A DNA stretch of 64,000 bases from Chloroflexota bacterium (GTDB lineage Bacteria; Chloroflexota; Anaerolineae; Anaerolineales; Villigracilaceae), in contig JACRBL010000052.1 in assembly GCA_016234485.1 (NCBI GenBank), positions 1 through 64,000 on the forward strand, read 5' to 3'. The notes under the pieces are model-generated. The model was given only the letters and a program-made list of their open reading frames with translations, was not told the DNA's origin and did no database searches. Of the stretch, positions 8,564 through 20,346 are shown in pieces. Both the position numbers and the translations under genes were made by a program. Within the stretch, counting starts at the first letter, position 1. The number at the start of each line of letters is the position of its first letter.

Positions 8564-9382
8564 TCAGCCCAAAAACACCGCTGCGCCCCAGGTCAGCGCC
8601 AAAGCGACGATCGGCTCCACACTCGCGCGTCGAAGCGGCGTGGATTCGCCCAAACTGCCGGCCAGCGCCGTCAACGCATAGAGCGGCCCGACCAGCGCCA
8701 ATCCAAACTGAAGCGGGGAAAGCGGCCAGTAATGCAGGGCCGACGCGAGTTGCGCGGAGATAACGGCAATGCCCAGCGCCCAGAAAAATTCCCAGCGTTG
8801 CAGGCGAAGATGAAGCGCCCGCAAAGACACCAACCCGCTGGCGAGGAAAATCGCGGGAACAGACAAAACCAGGCGCGGGCTGGACGCGCGCAAAGTGGTG
8901 AGCAAAATTAGGGAAACGGCAAACGAAAGCGCGATGAGCAGACCCATCGCGGCGGAGTAGGAAGGCGCGAGCGGATTCACCGCCACGTACTCGGCGATGA
9001 ACACCATCACCAGCGCCGCGCCCGCCACCGCGAACGCGATCCACCACGAGGAGCCATCGGGCAAAAGCGAGAGCGGCGCGCCGACTACAAAGGTCGTCAA
9101 CGTGGGCAGGAGCCAGTGTTCCACCGTCCGACGCGAGGCCAGCGCGGGGTGGCCGCGCAGCAACCAGTCCATGCCTGTGGCGGCCAATCCCGCGGCGATG
9201 ACCGTTATGGCAGTCGCCAGGCTGACAGGATAAGTCAAAAAGAATTCGCCAATGGCAAGCCGCAAGAGCGCTTCGTCGGCGGGCAAAACGCGCGTGAGCG
9301 CGAAGGCCAGCAAAACGGCGGCTGTCAAAATGCCGATGCGGTTGGCGTCGGGCAGGGAGGAGCGGGATTGCATGGCTCGCAT
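8564..9382 (-). CDS. Hypothetical multi-pass membrane protein (DUF5656-like)
   Basis: A 272-residue hydrophobic protein with about eight predicted membrane helices and no catalytic motif that I can see. A start at ATG 9373 (MQSRSS) is equally plausible. It resembles uncharacterised Chloroflexota membrane proteins, possibly DUF5656, but I cannot confirm this. It is divergent from the next gene, so 9383-9434 must hold both start regions. Confidence 0.65.
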   Translation of the reverse strand: MRAMQSRSSLPDANRIGILTAAVLLAFALTRVLPADEALLRLAIGEFFLTYPVSLATAITVIAAGLAATGMDWLLRGHPALASRRTVEHWLLPTLTTFVVGAPLSLLPDGSSWWIAFAVAGAALVMVFIAEYVAVNPLAPSYSAAMGLLIALSFAVSLILLTTLRASSPRLVLSVPAIFLASGLVSLRALHLRLQRWEFFWALGIAVISAQLASALHYWPLSPLQFGLALVGPLYALTALAGSLGESTPLRRASVEPIVALALTWGAAVFLG

Positions 9383-9434
9383 TGTACCTCAGAGCCAGCG
9401 GCGGGCGGAATCGCTATGGTAAAATTAATCGGTT

Positions 9435-12418
<2,984 letters not shown>

Positions 12419-12432
12419 TTTGTTTGAAATGA

Positions 12433-12470
12433 GACCCGCCCCGAAAGAGTGCTTTCGGGGCGGGGTCGTT
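12433..12470 (+). terminator. Intrinsic terminator after gyrB
   Basis: GACCCGCCCCGAAAG (12433-12447) pairs with CTTTCGGGGCGGGGTC (12452-12467), followed by GTTT. Confidence 0.8.
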
Positions 12471-12533
12471 TAATGGAGTATTTGGATTCAGGTTGCAGAT
12501 TTTCAGCCCGCCTGGAGTTTATCGGCCGAATTT

Positions 12534-12932
12534 TTAGCGCGTCCATCCGCCAGGCAGGCGCATCACGCCCACGTAGACCATCGCCAGCGCGCCGAGGATG
12601 GCGATGACGGAATACAGAAAGCGCTGTTTATCGCCCAGGGACTTCAACCGCGACGGGACGTGTCCCAATGCGGCCGCGACCAGCATGATGACCATGTGTT
12701 CCCAGCGAAAGCCAGGAAAACCAGACTTGCTGAAACCATCCCAGAGGAAGAAGATTAATCCAAGTAACACCTGCGCGTCGAGCAGGCCGCTGAACCCCGC
12801 CGCGAGACCGCGATCCATGCCTTTGAAGGAACTGTTCATTGCCCAACCCAGCGCGAATTTGATAACTGCCAAAAAGGCCACGACGATAATGATCCAGCGC
12901 AGTGTGGAATGGATGGTGAGAAGGAATACCAT
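12534..12932 (-). CDS. Hypothetical four-TM membrane protein
   Basis: A 132-residue integral membrane protein with four hydrophobic helices and conserved-looking His residues (H9 near TM1; H in RWEHMVIM and LGHVPSR). The topology and His placement resemble small b-type cytochrome or CopD-like proteins, but that is only a resemblance. RBS GGAGACAAATC precedes ATG 12932. Standalone gene, function unknown. Confidence 0.7.
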   Translation of the reverse strand: MVFLLTIHSTLRWIIIVVAFLAVIKFALGWAMNSSFKGMDRGLAAGFSGLLDAQVLLGLIFFLWDGFSKSGFPGFRWEHMVIMLVAAALGHVPSRLKSLGDKQRFLYSVIAILGALAMVYVGVMRLPGGWTR

Positions 12933-13034
12933 GATTTGTCTCCTGTGAAATTCGGACTCCGACGACTCCCGTCGTCGGCAAAGTCGGAGACTTTGGACTC
13001 CGACCTTCCAGTCAATGTTAGCATATAATACCTA

Positions 13035-13084
13035 CGGTCACAAATTGCGCTTTCAGCCTTCTAAAAAAGCGCAATTTGTGACCG
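13035..13084. repeat. Perfect 19-bp inverted repeat upstream of enoyl-CoA hydratase gene
   Basis: CGGTCACAAATTGCGCTTT (13035-13053) is perfectly complementary to the arm at 13066-13084, with a 12-base spacer. There is no terminal T-run. It sits between divergent genes beside AT-rich GCATATAATA (13021-13030), so it could be an operator or a small mobile palindrome. A second palindrome, GCCGCAGT/ACTGCGGC, lies at 13161-13179. Confidence 0.8.
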
Positions 13085-13226
13085 AGTGCGGTATAAAACC
13101 ATTTCTCGTGTAGAATCGCACTGCACATCGTTCATCGGCAGTTACACTGCCAGTTGCCGTGCCGCAGTACAACTGCGGCGAAACGAAGGGCAAAACGAAC
13201 GAAGGGCAAAACACAGGAGACTCCTC

Positions 13227-14003
13227 ATGACACCTTACGCCACCATCCTCACCGAAACGCGCGGACGGGTTGGACTCGTCACGCTCAACCGCCCCGAGGC
13301 GATGAACGCTCTCAACAACACGCTGATGCGCGAACTGATGGACGCGCTCGAAGCCTTCGACAACGATGATAACGTCGGCGCGATGGTCGTCACGGGGAAT
13401 CAGAAAGCCTTCGCGGCGGGCGCGGACATTAAAGAGATGGCCGACAAGACCGTGCAGGAAATGTATGACCGCGACCCGATCGCACATTTTGGACGGATTC
13501 GCACCATCCGCAAGCCCGTCATCGCGGCGGTGTCGGGATGGGCGCTGGGCGGCGGATGCGAGATCGCGCTCTCGTGCGACATGGTCATCGCCTCGGAGAC
13601 GGCCAAGTTCGGCCAGCCTGAAATCACCATCGGAGTCATCCCTGGCGCGGGCGGGACTCAGCGGTTGCCGCGCGCGGTGGGCAAGGCCATTGCGATGGAG
13701 ATGGTTCTCAACAATCGGACTCTGTCGGCGCAGGAAGCGCTCGGGTTCGGCCTCGTCAATCGCGTGGTCGGGGTGGATGCGTATTTGGATGAAGCTCTGA
13801 AACTGGCTGGGGAGATCGCGTCCCGCGCGCCCGTCGCGATCCGATCCGCAAAGAAAGTCATCAACGCGGCGTATGAACGGTTCCTGGGCGAGTCGCTCGA
13901 GGAAGAGAAAAAAGAGTTCTACAATCTGTTTGCCACCGAAGACCAAAAAGAGGGGATGCGCGCCTTCGCGGAAAAACGTAAACCAAACTGGACAGGGAAA
14001 TAA
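13227..14003 (+). CDS. Enoyl-CoA hydratase (crotonase family)
   Basis: A 258-residue crotonase starting at ATG 13227 after GGAGACTCCTC. It has the oxyanion-hole region AFAAGADIKEM, catalytic Glu in GGGCEIAL (equivalent to rat E144) and second catalytic Glu in GQPEITIGVIPGAGGTQR (equivalent to E164). Both glutamates of a true hydratase are present, so 2-enoyl-CoA hydration in beta-oxidation is likely. The C-terminus (YNLFATEDQKEGMRAF) matches mitochondrial-type ECH closely. The AAC(3)-fold gene begins six bases downstream, so the two are probably cotranscribed. Confidence 0.93.
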   Translation: MTPYATILTETRGRVGLVTLNRPEAMNALNNTLMRELMDALEAFDNDDNVGAMVVTGNQKAFAAGADIKEMADKTVQEMYDRDPIAHFGRIRTIRKPVIAAVSGWALGGGCEIALSCDMVIASETAKFGQPEITIGVIPGAGGTQRLPRAVGKAIAMEMVLNNRTLSAQEALGFGLVNRVVGVDAYLDEALKLAGEIASRAPVAIRSAKKVINAAYERFLGESLEEEKKEFYNLFATEDQKEGMRAFAEKRKPNWTGK

Positions 14004-14009
14004 TTTTTC

Positions 14010-14861
14010 ATGATCGGGATTCGTGAAGCGCTGGCGGGGTTCGAGTCGTTGCCGATTCGCGGGCAGGCCGTGATCGCGCATGGGTCGTTCAAGTCGTTGG
14101 GACGCGTGCAGGGCGGGCCGCGCGTCGTGGTGGACGCGTTGGCGCGTTCGTGCGATGCGCTCATCATGCCGACATTCACCTACGATACTATGGTGACGCC
14201 TCTCGTCGGTCCGCCCAACAACGCGCTGGACTACGCCGCCGAGGAGCATACGCGTCAACGACAGGACGGGGTGAGCGCGCTCGACGCGATCCCGTTCAAG
14301 CGCGCCATGCCCGCCGACGTGGAGATGGGCGTTTTGCCCGAAACCCTGCGCCGCCGCCCCGACGCGACGCGCAGCCTGCATCCCATTTTGTCTTTTGCGG
14401 GAGTCAACGCCGAGTTCGCCTTGCAACGCCAGACCATGTACGATCCGCTGGCGCCGATCGGCGCGCTGGCCGCGAAGAATGGCTGGATTGTGTTGATCGG
14501 CGTGGATCACACCGTGAACACCAGTATCCACTACGCCGAAAAATTGGCGGGACGCAAACAGTTCACGCGCTGGGCGCGGCTCCGCAAACGGATCGTGGAA
14601 TGTCCCAACTTCCCTGGCGATTCTTCGGGATTTAACGAGATCGCTTCGTATCTCGACAATGACGTGGTGACGGTCACGATTGGCGAGGCGCGCGTGCAGG
14701 CGCTTCCGCTCAACAGCCTGATTGACCGCGTGAAGATTCTATTAAGAACAAATCCACTGGCGTTGCTTTGCCAGCGGAATGAATGTATGCGATGCAATGA
14801 GGTAAGGAAGGCGGTTCGCGCTCTCCCTCATCCCGACCTTCTCCCGAAGGGAGAAGGCTAG
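14010..14861 (+). CDS. AAC(3)/YokD-fold acetyltransferase-like protein
   Basis: A 283-residue member of the aminoglycoside N3-acetyltransferase superfamily: AHGSFKSLG near the start (usual HSSLKSLG), PTFTYD, and TRSLHPILSFAG containing the conserved R-S-x-H-P motif. The fold uses acetyl-CoA or related donors. Genomic homologues often have roles other than antibiotic resistance, and nothing here points to resistance. The last residues (LPHPDLLPKGEG) are encoded by a dispersed palindromic repeat, so the natural C-terminus has probably been altered. Confidence 0.85.
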   Translation: MIGIREALAGFESLPIRGQAVIAHGSFKSLGRVQGGPRVVVDALARSCDALIMPTFTYDTMVTPLVGPPNNALDYAAEEHTRQRQDGVSALDAIPFKRAMPADVEMGVLPETLRRRPDATRSLHPILSFAGVNAEFALQRQTMYDPLAPIGALAAKNGWIVLIGVDHTVNTSIHYAEKLAGRKQFTRWARLRKRIVECPNFPGDSSGFNEIASYLDNDVVTVTIGEARVQALPLNSLIDRVKILLRTNPLALLCQRNECMRCNEVRKAVRALPHPDLLPKGEG

Positions 14862-14906
14862 AGAGTTCCCTCTCCCTTTGGGAGAGGGTTAGGGTGAGGG
14901 GAATTT
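14825..14906. repeat. Dispersed palindromic repeat (CTCTCCC..GGGAGAG type)
   Basis: Nested inverted repeats: CCTTCTCCC/GGGAGAAGG (about 14838-14860), then CCCTCTCCC/GGGAGAGGG (about 14868-14888), bounded by CCCTCATCCC and GGGTGAGGGG. This is a repeat type common in many bacterial genomes. It overlaps the 3' end of the AAC(3)-like gene. Confidence 0.85.
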
Positions 14907-15398
14907 CTACTCCGCCGGGGGAGTGACTTCCATCAGCGTTTCCCACGAAAGGCCGTGGCCTGCCAGCACAAGCAGACACATCAAAAAGGCTTCCACTTGA
15001 ATCGGCGTGACGCCTGTGAAGGCCAGCGCCCGGTCGGCTCCCAATGAACCGAGGGCGATCAACGCGTAGAGGACGATCATCACCCAGCGATGGCGGCGGA
15101 AGAAGCCCTGCGTCTCGTTGGGCTTGTCGGCGCCGCGCACGATCCGCACCCAGACGATGATACCGATCGCCGCGCCCGCCACGAAGACCACGCGCCAGAA
15201 GGCATTTTCCGCGCCCGCCACCTGCGCGCCGAGTCCCATCATGCCGGGGATGAGGAAGGAAAAATACACACCAGTGGCATTCTGTTTCATGCGCGGTTCT
15301 TTAAAGGCTTTGATGCGCGCCGAGACGGCGTTCCACCACAGGCCGACGAGCGCGAAACAGGTCGTGCTGAACAGGGCATAAAATGCGTTGGGTTCCAT
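14907..15398 (-). CDS. Hypothetical membrane protein (163 aa)
   Basis: Starts at ATG 15398 behind GGAGGCGCA; the longer frame upstream lacks an RBS. Five hydrophobic segments are spaced across the protein, and the charged loops include an Arg-rich RGADKPNETQGFFRRHRW. No enzymatic motif. A family of unknown function, probably in the cytoplasmic membrane. Confidence 0.72.
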   Translation of the reverse strand: MEPNAFYALFSTTCFALVGLWWNAVSARIKAFKEPRMKQNATGVYFSFLIPGMMGLGAQVAGAENAFWRVVFVAGAAIGIIVWVRIVRGADKPNETQGFFRRHRWVMIVLYALIALGSLGADRALAFTGVTPIQVEAFLMCLLVLAGHGLSWETLMEVTPPAE

Positions 15399-15447
15399 TG
15401 CGCCTCCGATAATTAGACTGGGATTGTCTGTATTATAAGCAAAGGTG

Positions 15448-15468
15448 GGTCGGAATGCCATTCCGACC
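15448..15468. repeat. GGTCGGAAT palindrome
   Basis: GGTCGGAAT (15448-15456) pairs with ATTCCGACC (15460-15468). The same arms recur at 63361-63380, upstream of infB. The stop codon of the adjacent hydrolase gene lies at its edge. Confidence 0.7.
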
Positions 15469-17426
15469 TACTCCGACAAATCCACATCAACCCCGTTGTA
15501 CGTTCCCGTGACGGAAATGTTGCCGTCCGCGTTGCGCTGGTAGTTTAGCGCGCCATTGGCGAGGCCGCGGATGGAGAGGTGCAGGGTGAGGGACTCGTCA
15601 TCGTAACTGTAGAGGCCGTCGCCTGTCAGCGCGAAGCCATCCAAAAAGGCGCATTGAAAGAAGGAAAATTTTTCGCCCTCGTCGGTCATCACGAAGGAGA
15701 AGGTCCCGCCGAAGGGACAGCCGATGGCCGTGGGCGTTTCGTAATCCCAGTAATAATATTCGGGTAGATAATAAATTTCATCGTCCAGCGCGGCCAGCGC
15801 GTGGAGCGGATTTTCGAAATCAGCCGCGTTCACGGGCAGGAGCGGGACATATTCGCTGACCACCACGCCATCGCACGTGACCTCGTGCGCGGGGAGCAAA
15901 TCCGCCACGAGGAAGGCGGTGACGAGATCGTCCACGCAGGAGTTACCCCAGCCAAAGATGACGTGCGGCCCGCCCGTCTCGCCGACGAAGTAGCCGTCCT
16001 CCAGACGTGAGTGGACAGCGCGCGCGCCTTCATAGGGGGTGGCGGGGTCGGCGGTTCCATTCAGGACGATGGTGGGGATTCCCGTTGCGACGAGGGGCGC
16101 GGGGCGTTCGGTGTTTTCGGTGGCGTTCGGCCAGAAGGCGCAGGGCAGGTCGCCGTAGAAAATGGACGAGAAACGCGGCAGGCTGTCATCATAGGCGTCG
16201 CCCGCGCGCAGGTAAATTTCGGCGCGCTGTTCGGGCGTTGCGCCAGGGTAGCCGTAGTCCTGACATTCCACCGCGTAGTAGATCGCGTCCGAGAAGGATG
16301 GGTCGGGGATGGCCGCCAGCGTTTCGGGGTCGAGGCCGAGCGCGTCGTAGAGGATGCGCGCCATCGGGATGAGGTCGCCCGTCCGCGCGTAGGAGGCGAG
16401 CGCGCGTAAAAAGATCATGCGCGCCGTTTCGGAATACATGTACGCGCTGGCGGTAGTTTCAAGATCGGAGAAGGTGAAGCCGCGCGTCTCTTTTTCGCCC
16501 GTGGGAAGCGGGAACTCGAACGGCAGTGGCGATATTTTCAAGCGGGCCGCGAGGGCGTCGTACGCGGCGATAGCGTCGCCGTTCATGTCGGCGGAGCAGA
16601 GATCGTCTTCGTTGCAGGCCGCGAGGGTGACGGCCAGTGAATCGTTGAAGGCTTGCGCCTGGCTGACGTAGAAGTCGAAGCCGGAACGCGTAAGGTCCAC
16701 TGTCCCGTCGAGGAGCAACCCGGCCAAACGGTCGGGATGGGAAGCGGCGTAGGTCTGCGCGTATTGAGTCCCATAACTTTCGCCATAGAGCCAGAATTTG
16801 TCCACGCCGAGGGCGTCGAGAAAGTCATCGAGGTCTTCCACGGCTTGCGCGGTGCCGAGGTAGGGCAGGGATTCGGGCGCGCCCATTTCGGCGACGCAAT
16901 CTTCAGCGAAGGTCTTGGCTGATTGGGTCAGAGCCGCCTCCCCGTCGGGGGTGGACGCGTCCCAGTTGGCGCGGTAGAAGGCCGCGGCTGCGTTGGCGCA
17001 TTGCAGTCCGCCGGAGAGTCCCACGCCACGCTGGTCGAAGAAAACGATGTCGAAATTTTCGGGGATGGAAGGGTCGAAGGCCGCGGCGTAATCGTCGGCG
17101 CTGAGCAGACCCGATGTGCCAGGCCCGCCGGTGGCGTTGACAAACACGCCCTTGCGCTGGCCCGTGGCCGGCAGGACGCCGAAGACCACTTTGATTGTGC
17201 GGCCATCGGGATGGAAATGATCGAGCGGAACTTCGAGCGTGACGCAGGTGAAGTCGCTATCGGGACAGGGTTCGCCGCCAAGTTTTTTCAGGAGGGTAGA
17301 CGTCTCGCTCGCGGCGGACGCGTTGCCGGCGGTTGCGCCCGTTTCGTCGGTGAGTGTGGGAAGCCCGCCCGCGCAGGCTTGCGTGAGCGCGGCCAGCAGG
17401 AGCAGAAGGGCGCAAAATTTTTTCAT
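15468..17426 (-). CDS. Secreted alpha/beta hydrolase, tripeptidyl aminopeptidase-like lipoprotein
   Basis: A 652-residue lipoprotein with a lipobox ending at C18 (LTQAC). The alpha/beta hydrolase fold has NATGGPGTSG (oxyanion hole, about 98-106), FFDQRGVG and nucleophile elbow GESYGT with S217. The TAP-like C-terminal domain carries LNGTADPATP and GGPHVIFG (catalytic Asp and His). An extra C-terminal domain of about 130 residues (from about 520) is rich in Tyr and Asp and resembles a small beta-sandwich. Probable role: extracytoplasmic peptide hydrolysis, releasing N-terminal residues. It ends one base from the start of the second hydrolase gene's stop codon, in the same orientation. Confidence 0.86.
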   Translation of the reverse strand: MKKFCALLLLLAALTQACAGGLPTLTDETGATAGNASAASETSTLLKKLGGEPCPDSDFTCVTLEVPLDHFHPDGRTIKVVFGVLPATGQRKGVFVNATGGPGTSGLLSADDYAAAFDPSIPENFDIVFFDQRGVGLSGGLQCANAAAAFYRANWDASTPDGEAALTQSAKTFAEDCVAEMGAPESLPYLGTAQAVEDLDDFLDALGVDKFWLYGESYGTQYAQTYAASHPDRLAGLLLDGTVDLTRSGFDFYVSQAQAFNDSLAVTLAACNEDDLCSADMNGDAIAAYDALAARLKISPLPFEFPLPTGEKETRGFTFSDLETTASAYMYSETARMIFLRALASYARTGDLIPMARILYDALGLDPETLAAIPDPSFSDAIYYAVECQDYGYPGATPEQRAEIYLRAGDAYDDSLPRFSSIFYGDLPCAFWPNATENTERPAPLVATGIPTIVLNGTADPATPYEGARAVHSRLEDGYFVGETGGPHVIFGWGNSCVDDLVTAFLVADLLPAHEVTCDGVVVSEYVPLLPVNAADFENPLHALAALDDEIYYLPEYYYWDYETPTAIGCPFGGTFSFVMTDEGEKFSFFQCAFLDGFALTGDGLYSYDDESLTLHLSIRGLANGALNYQRNADGNISVTGTYNGVDVDLSE

Positions 17427-18209
17427 TCAGTTTCCTTTTTCCTGCAACCAATTTAAGATGCGCTCTGCCACCGATTTCCAGCCCGCTTCGAGCATCATGT
17501 CGTGCGCCATGTTCGGGAATATTTCGGCTTTGACGCCATAGCCCCGTGCCGTATCGTGGACGTCGCGCGGCGCGATGACGGTGTCTTTTTCCGCGCCGAG
17601 GATCAGCATCGGCGCTTTCACTTTTTTCGGATGCGCGAGATTCAACCCAAGCAGGTCGAGGAACATGCGGAAGGATTCGTCATTCATCTTCGCGTGATAT
17701 TTCAACAAGTCGGCTTCGGGGAAATTTTCGGAGAAGAATGCCCAGCGGGCGCGTGCGGGAGTCGCGACCACGGGGCGCAGGTTCCAAGTGAGAAAGGCTT
17801 TGAGAACAATGCGCGGGTCGCGGCGCAGGACGCGTCCGAAGCCGCGCCAGAGTCCGAAGTGCGGGTTGGAAGCCAGAATTGCCGCGGCGGGGGCGTTGTG
17901 CGTTTCGAGATATTTCTGCGTGATGAAGCCGCCCATTGAGTGGCCGATGAGGACAGGATGCGTTTCGAAAGCGCCCGCCACCTGCTCCACGTCCGCGACA
18001 TAATCGGCGATGGTACTGCCGCGGATTTTGCCATCGCTCCCCGCGTGGCCGCGCAGGCTGAGGGCGGACGCGCGATACCCATGCTCTGCGAAAAACGGGA
18101 GGAAGAACTCGTCCCAGCACCAGGCTCCATGCCACATGCCGTGGATGAAGAGCAGGGGAGTCGCGTGGGTTTGGGTTTGGGGGAGGCGGGTGATGGTTTC
18201 GAGGCGCAT
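17427..18209 (-). CDS. Alpha/beta hydrolase, cytoplasmic
   Basis: A 260-residue hydrolase starting at MRLETITR (ATG 18209). HGMWHGAWCW supplies the oxyanion HG motif, GHSMGG the nucleophile serine, GAEKDTVIAP the acid and NMAHDMMLE the histidine, so the triad is complete. No signal peptide. Substrate unknown; relatives include esterases and lactone hydrolases. Its stop abuts the ATG of the secreted hydrolase, so the two form one unit. Confidence 0.87.
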   Translation of the reverse strand: MRLETITRLPQTQTHATPLLFIHGMWHGAWCWDEFFLPFFAEHGYRASALSLRGHAGSDGKIRGSTIADYVADVEQVAGAFETHPVLIGHSMGGFITQKYLETHNAPAAAILASNPHFGLWRGFGRVLRRDPRIVLKAFLTWNLRPVVATPARARWAFFSENFPEADLLKYHAKMNDESFRMFLDLLGLNLAHPKKVKAPMLILGAEKDTVIAPRDVHDTARGYGVKAEIFPNMAHDMMLEAGWKSVAERILNWLQEKGN

Positions 18210-18249
18210 GGGGTTTACCAATCTGGGCGATTCACACTGCCCTGGCGGG

Positions 18250-18383
18250 CTGTGCCAGGGAATCGCCACAACATTTGCAAAGCCGACCTTCGTCGGCTAA
18301 TGCACTTAAGTCAGCAACGCTTGCACCGTACTGTGTTCCATGCAGTGCAGGTAAGGCTGACTTTACAAGCGTTGGTGCGACTT
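18250..18383. repeat. Nested inverted repeats between hydrolase and Nudix genes
   Basis: AAGCCGACCTTCGTCGGCT forms a short hairpin (about 18281-18299). Further on, CAACGCTTG pairs with CAAGCGTTG (about 18316 and 18366), and AGTCAGC pairs with GCTGACT. No gene is seen in the gap. Confidence 0.55.
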
Positions 18384-18806
18384 CTAGTCGCCCGGAACTT
18401 TCTTCAACCACTCTTCAATGGAGCGGCGCGTGTACGTGTCCACTTCCATCGTCAGCGCCTGGCGCGGTTCCATCCAGAGGAAACTCTCGGCTTCGTCATT
18501 GAGAACCACGTCCACGCTGTCGGTCTTGCAGGCGAAATCGAAAAAGATGAAATGACGTTTTTTCCAAAAGGCGGGATCGTGGATGAATTGCTGGAAGTTG
18601 ATAAATTCCACCGAGTGGACGTCCAGCCCCGTCTCCTCTTTGGCCTCGCGGACGACGGCCTCCTCCAGCCGCTCGCCCAACTCCACATGGCCGCCGGGGA
18701 CAACGTAGCGTCCCGGCCATTTGTGGCTTTGCAGGAGCAGAATCTCACCCTGGCGGTTGAAGATGAACGCGCCCACGGTTGGTTCGGGGAAAATTTGATC
18801 GGGCAT
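18384..18806 (-). CDS. Nudix hydrolase
   Basis: A 140-residue Nudix protein. The Nudix box GGHVELGERLEEAVVREA continues into KEETGL, fitting GX5EX7REUXEEXGU with all metal-binding glutamates. It follows the methyltransferase gene by nine bases and is probably cotranscribed. It hydrolyses a nucleoside diphosphate linked to an unknown moiety; the specificity cannot be read from sequence. Confidence 0.92.
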   Translation of the reverse strand: MPDQIFPEPTVGAFIFNRQGEILLLQSHKWPGRYVVPGGHVELGERLEEAVVREAKEETGLDVHSVEFINFQQFIHDPAFWKKRHFIFFDFACKTDSVDVVLNDEAESFLWMEPRQALTMEVDTYTRRSIEEWLKKVPGD

Positions 18807-18815
18807 GGAAGGCCT

Positions 18816-19688
18816 CTAGCGCGCTTGGATTCGTTTCAGCGCCAACTCGCGATATTCCTCGTTGACTTCATACCCCACAAAATGACGTCCCGCTTTGAGC
18901 GCGGCGAGGGCGGTTTGTCCGCTTCCCATGAACGGGTCGAGGATCACTTCGTCGCTGAAGGTGTAGAGTTGGATCAGGCGATACGGCAACTCGGCGGGAT
19001 ACGGCGCCGGGTGGCCGATCTTCTTGGCGGATTCCGCGCCGAAGTTCCACACCGATTTGGTGAATTCCAAAAATTCCTCTTTTGAGATTTGGCTCTCGCG
19101 CCCATCCACTTTTTCGCGGCGGAAACTTCCTTTGGAAAAAACGAGAATATATTCGTGCGTGTCGCGCAAGGTGGGGTTGGTGGCTGATTGCCACGATCCC
19201 CAGGCCGTGGAACTGCTGGCCGAGGCGCCCTTGTCCCAAATAATTTCACCGCGCATGAGAAAGCCCAGCTCGTGCATGTCCGCGATCAACATGGCGTGGA
19301 GGGGGATGTAAGGCTTACGTCCGAGATTGGCGACGTTAATGCAGGCGCGTCCGCCCGGGACGAGTACGCGGTGCGTCTCGGCCCAGACGCGTTGGAGGAA
19401 GGCGCGGAACTCGTCTATGGAGAGGTCTTCATCGTAGTCCTTGCCCACGTTATAAGGCGGCGACGTGACCATCAGATGCACGCTCGCGTCGGGCAATTCC
19501 CTCATCGCTTCAGATGAACCGTGGATGATGGAATCCAACCGCTCCGCCGGGACGGGATTCTCCACATACGCTTCTTCTTGACCTTTGGGCTGGTCCGCGT
19601 ATAACCGCGCGGAGTAAAACGCCGACGCGTCATGTCCGGCGCGGCCAGGCGATCCAAAGGATGAGGTGCGGGTGGGTTTGCGAGGCAT
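18816..19688 (-). CDS. DNA N-methyltransferase, beta class (orphan)
   Basis: A 290-residue amino-methyltransferase (N4-cytosine/N6-adenine). Motif IV TSPPY (75-79) comes before motif I DPFMGSGQT (about 250), the beta-class circular order. The AdoMet-binding GYEVNEEY (motif II) follows. No restriction endonuclease gene is adjacent, so it is probably a solitary regulatory or protective methyltransferase. The N-terminal 45 residues are polar and low in complexity. ATG 19688 lies next to a heptamer array that fills the gap to the following gene. Confidence 0.92.
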   Translation of the reverse strand: MPRKPTRTSSFGSPGRAGHDASAFYSARLYADQPKGQEEAYVENPVPAERLDSIIHGSSEAMRELPDASVHLMVTSPPYNVGKDYDEDLSIDEFRAFLQRVWAETHRVLVPGGRACINVANLGRKPYIPLHAMLIADMHELGFLMRGEIIWDKGASASSSTAWGSWQSATNPTLRDTHEYILVFSKGSFRREKVDGRESQISKEEFLEFTKSVWNFGAESAKKIGHPAPYPAELPYRLIQLYTFSDEVILDPFMGSGQTALAALKAGRHFVGYEVNEEYRELALKRIQAR

Positions 19689-19690
19689 TT

Positions 19691-19725
19691 TAGCGGTTGG
19701 CGATTGGCAATTAGCGATTAGCAGT
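19691..19725. repeat. Heptamer tandem array (unit TAGCGAT)
   Basis: Five consecutive 7-mers: TAGCGGT, TGGCGAT, TGGCAAT, TAGCGAT, TAGCAGT. The first ends three bases before the methyltransferase ATG. The last units lie in the zinc-phospholipase-like gene, whose TAA stop is read from the array. Confidence 0.85.
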
Positions 19726-20344
19726 CAGTAAAGAGAGTAAGGTGACTGGGTGAGAGCGGAGCCATGGTTAGATCGAACTCAATCCTCGTCCGCTTGAGCG
19801 CGGCATGGAAGACGTAATCGAAATGCTGGCTGGTGGCGTGGCTGTCGTGGCTCATGTGGGCGTGCGAGTCTTTGGGGAGCAGGGGCAGGATGTGTTTTCG
19901 CAGGGGCGGGATGAAAACGAGCGCTTCGAGAGGATAGTAGAGTTTACCAGAGCGCAGGTCGGGGTGGTGGAGAATCTCGGAAGAAACCGGGTCCACTTCT
20001 TCGGGCGCGGGAGTCGTCCCGTTGTGGAAATGGGAAAGCCAGCGCGGGATGTAGTCGGTGTGGGCGTAGAAATCCTGCGCGGGGTGGAGCATCTGCCCGA
20101 AGGCCTGCCATGCGGATTCGCGCGCTCCGCGCGTCAAATGCGCGTGGACGAGGGCGCGTTGCTCTTCGATGTACGCGTAGGATTTTTCGAATTGGTTGTT
20201 GTCGAAATGAAAGTGATCGTGAAAAAGTTGATAGCGCAAACCATCCTGCGCGATGTTGGCGCGGACGATTGTATCGAGCGCGCGCGAGCTCACGTCCGCG
20301 GCGAGGGCCTGGCGGGTGATTTCGATATGATGGGGAATCAGCAT
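19718..20344 (-). CDS. Zinc-dependent phospholipase C-like protein
   Basis: A 208-residue soluble protein rich in ordered histidines: HHIEIT at the start, FHDHFHFDN, MLHPAQDFYAHTDY and a His-rich tail. The H-x3-D/H-x2-W-like arrangement fits the zinc-dependent PLC/S1-P1 nuclease/HET-C superfamily. No signal peptide, so the substrate is probably intracellular. It starts two bases after the stop of the cyclase gene. The last codons (FTDC) and the stop are supplied by the neighbouring heptamer array. Confidence 0.72.
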   Translation of the reverse strand: MLIPHHIEITRQALAADVSSRALDTIVRANIAQDGLRYQLFHDHFHFDNNQFEKSYAYIEEQRALVHAHLTRGARESAWQAFGQMLHPAQDFYAHTDYIPRWLSHFHNGTTPAPEEVDPVSSEILHHPDLRSGKLYYPLEALVFIPPLRKHILPLLPKDSHAHMSHDSHATSQHFDYVFHAALKRTRIEFDLTMAPLSPSHLTLFTDC

Positions 20345-20346
20345 CG

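Noticed and set aside
14010-14861. Aminoglycoside resistance gene
   Set aside because: The fold matches AAC(3), but the gene sits beside enoyl-CoA hydratase with no mobile context, and the family includes many non-resistance enzymes.
18816-19688. Restriction-modification system
   Set aside because: A methyltransferase is present but neighbours are Nudix and phospholipase-like genes; no endonuclease frame is found nearby.
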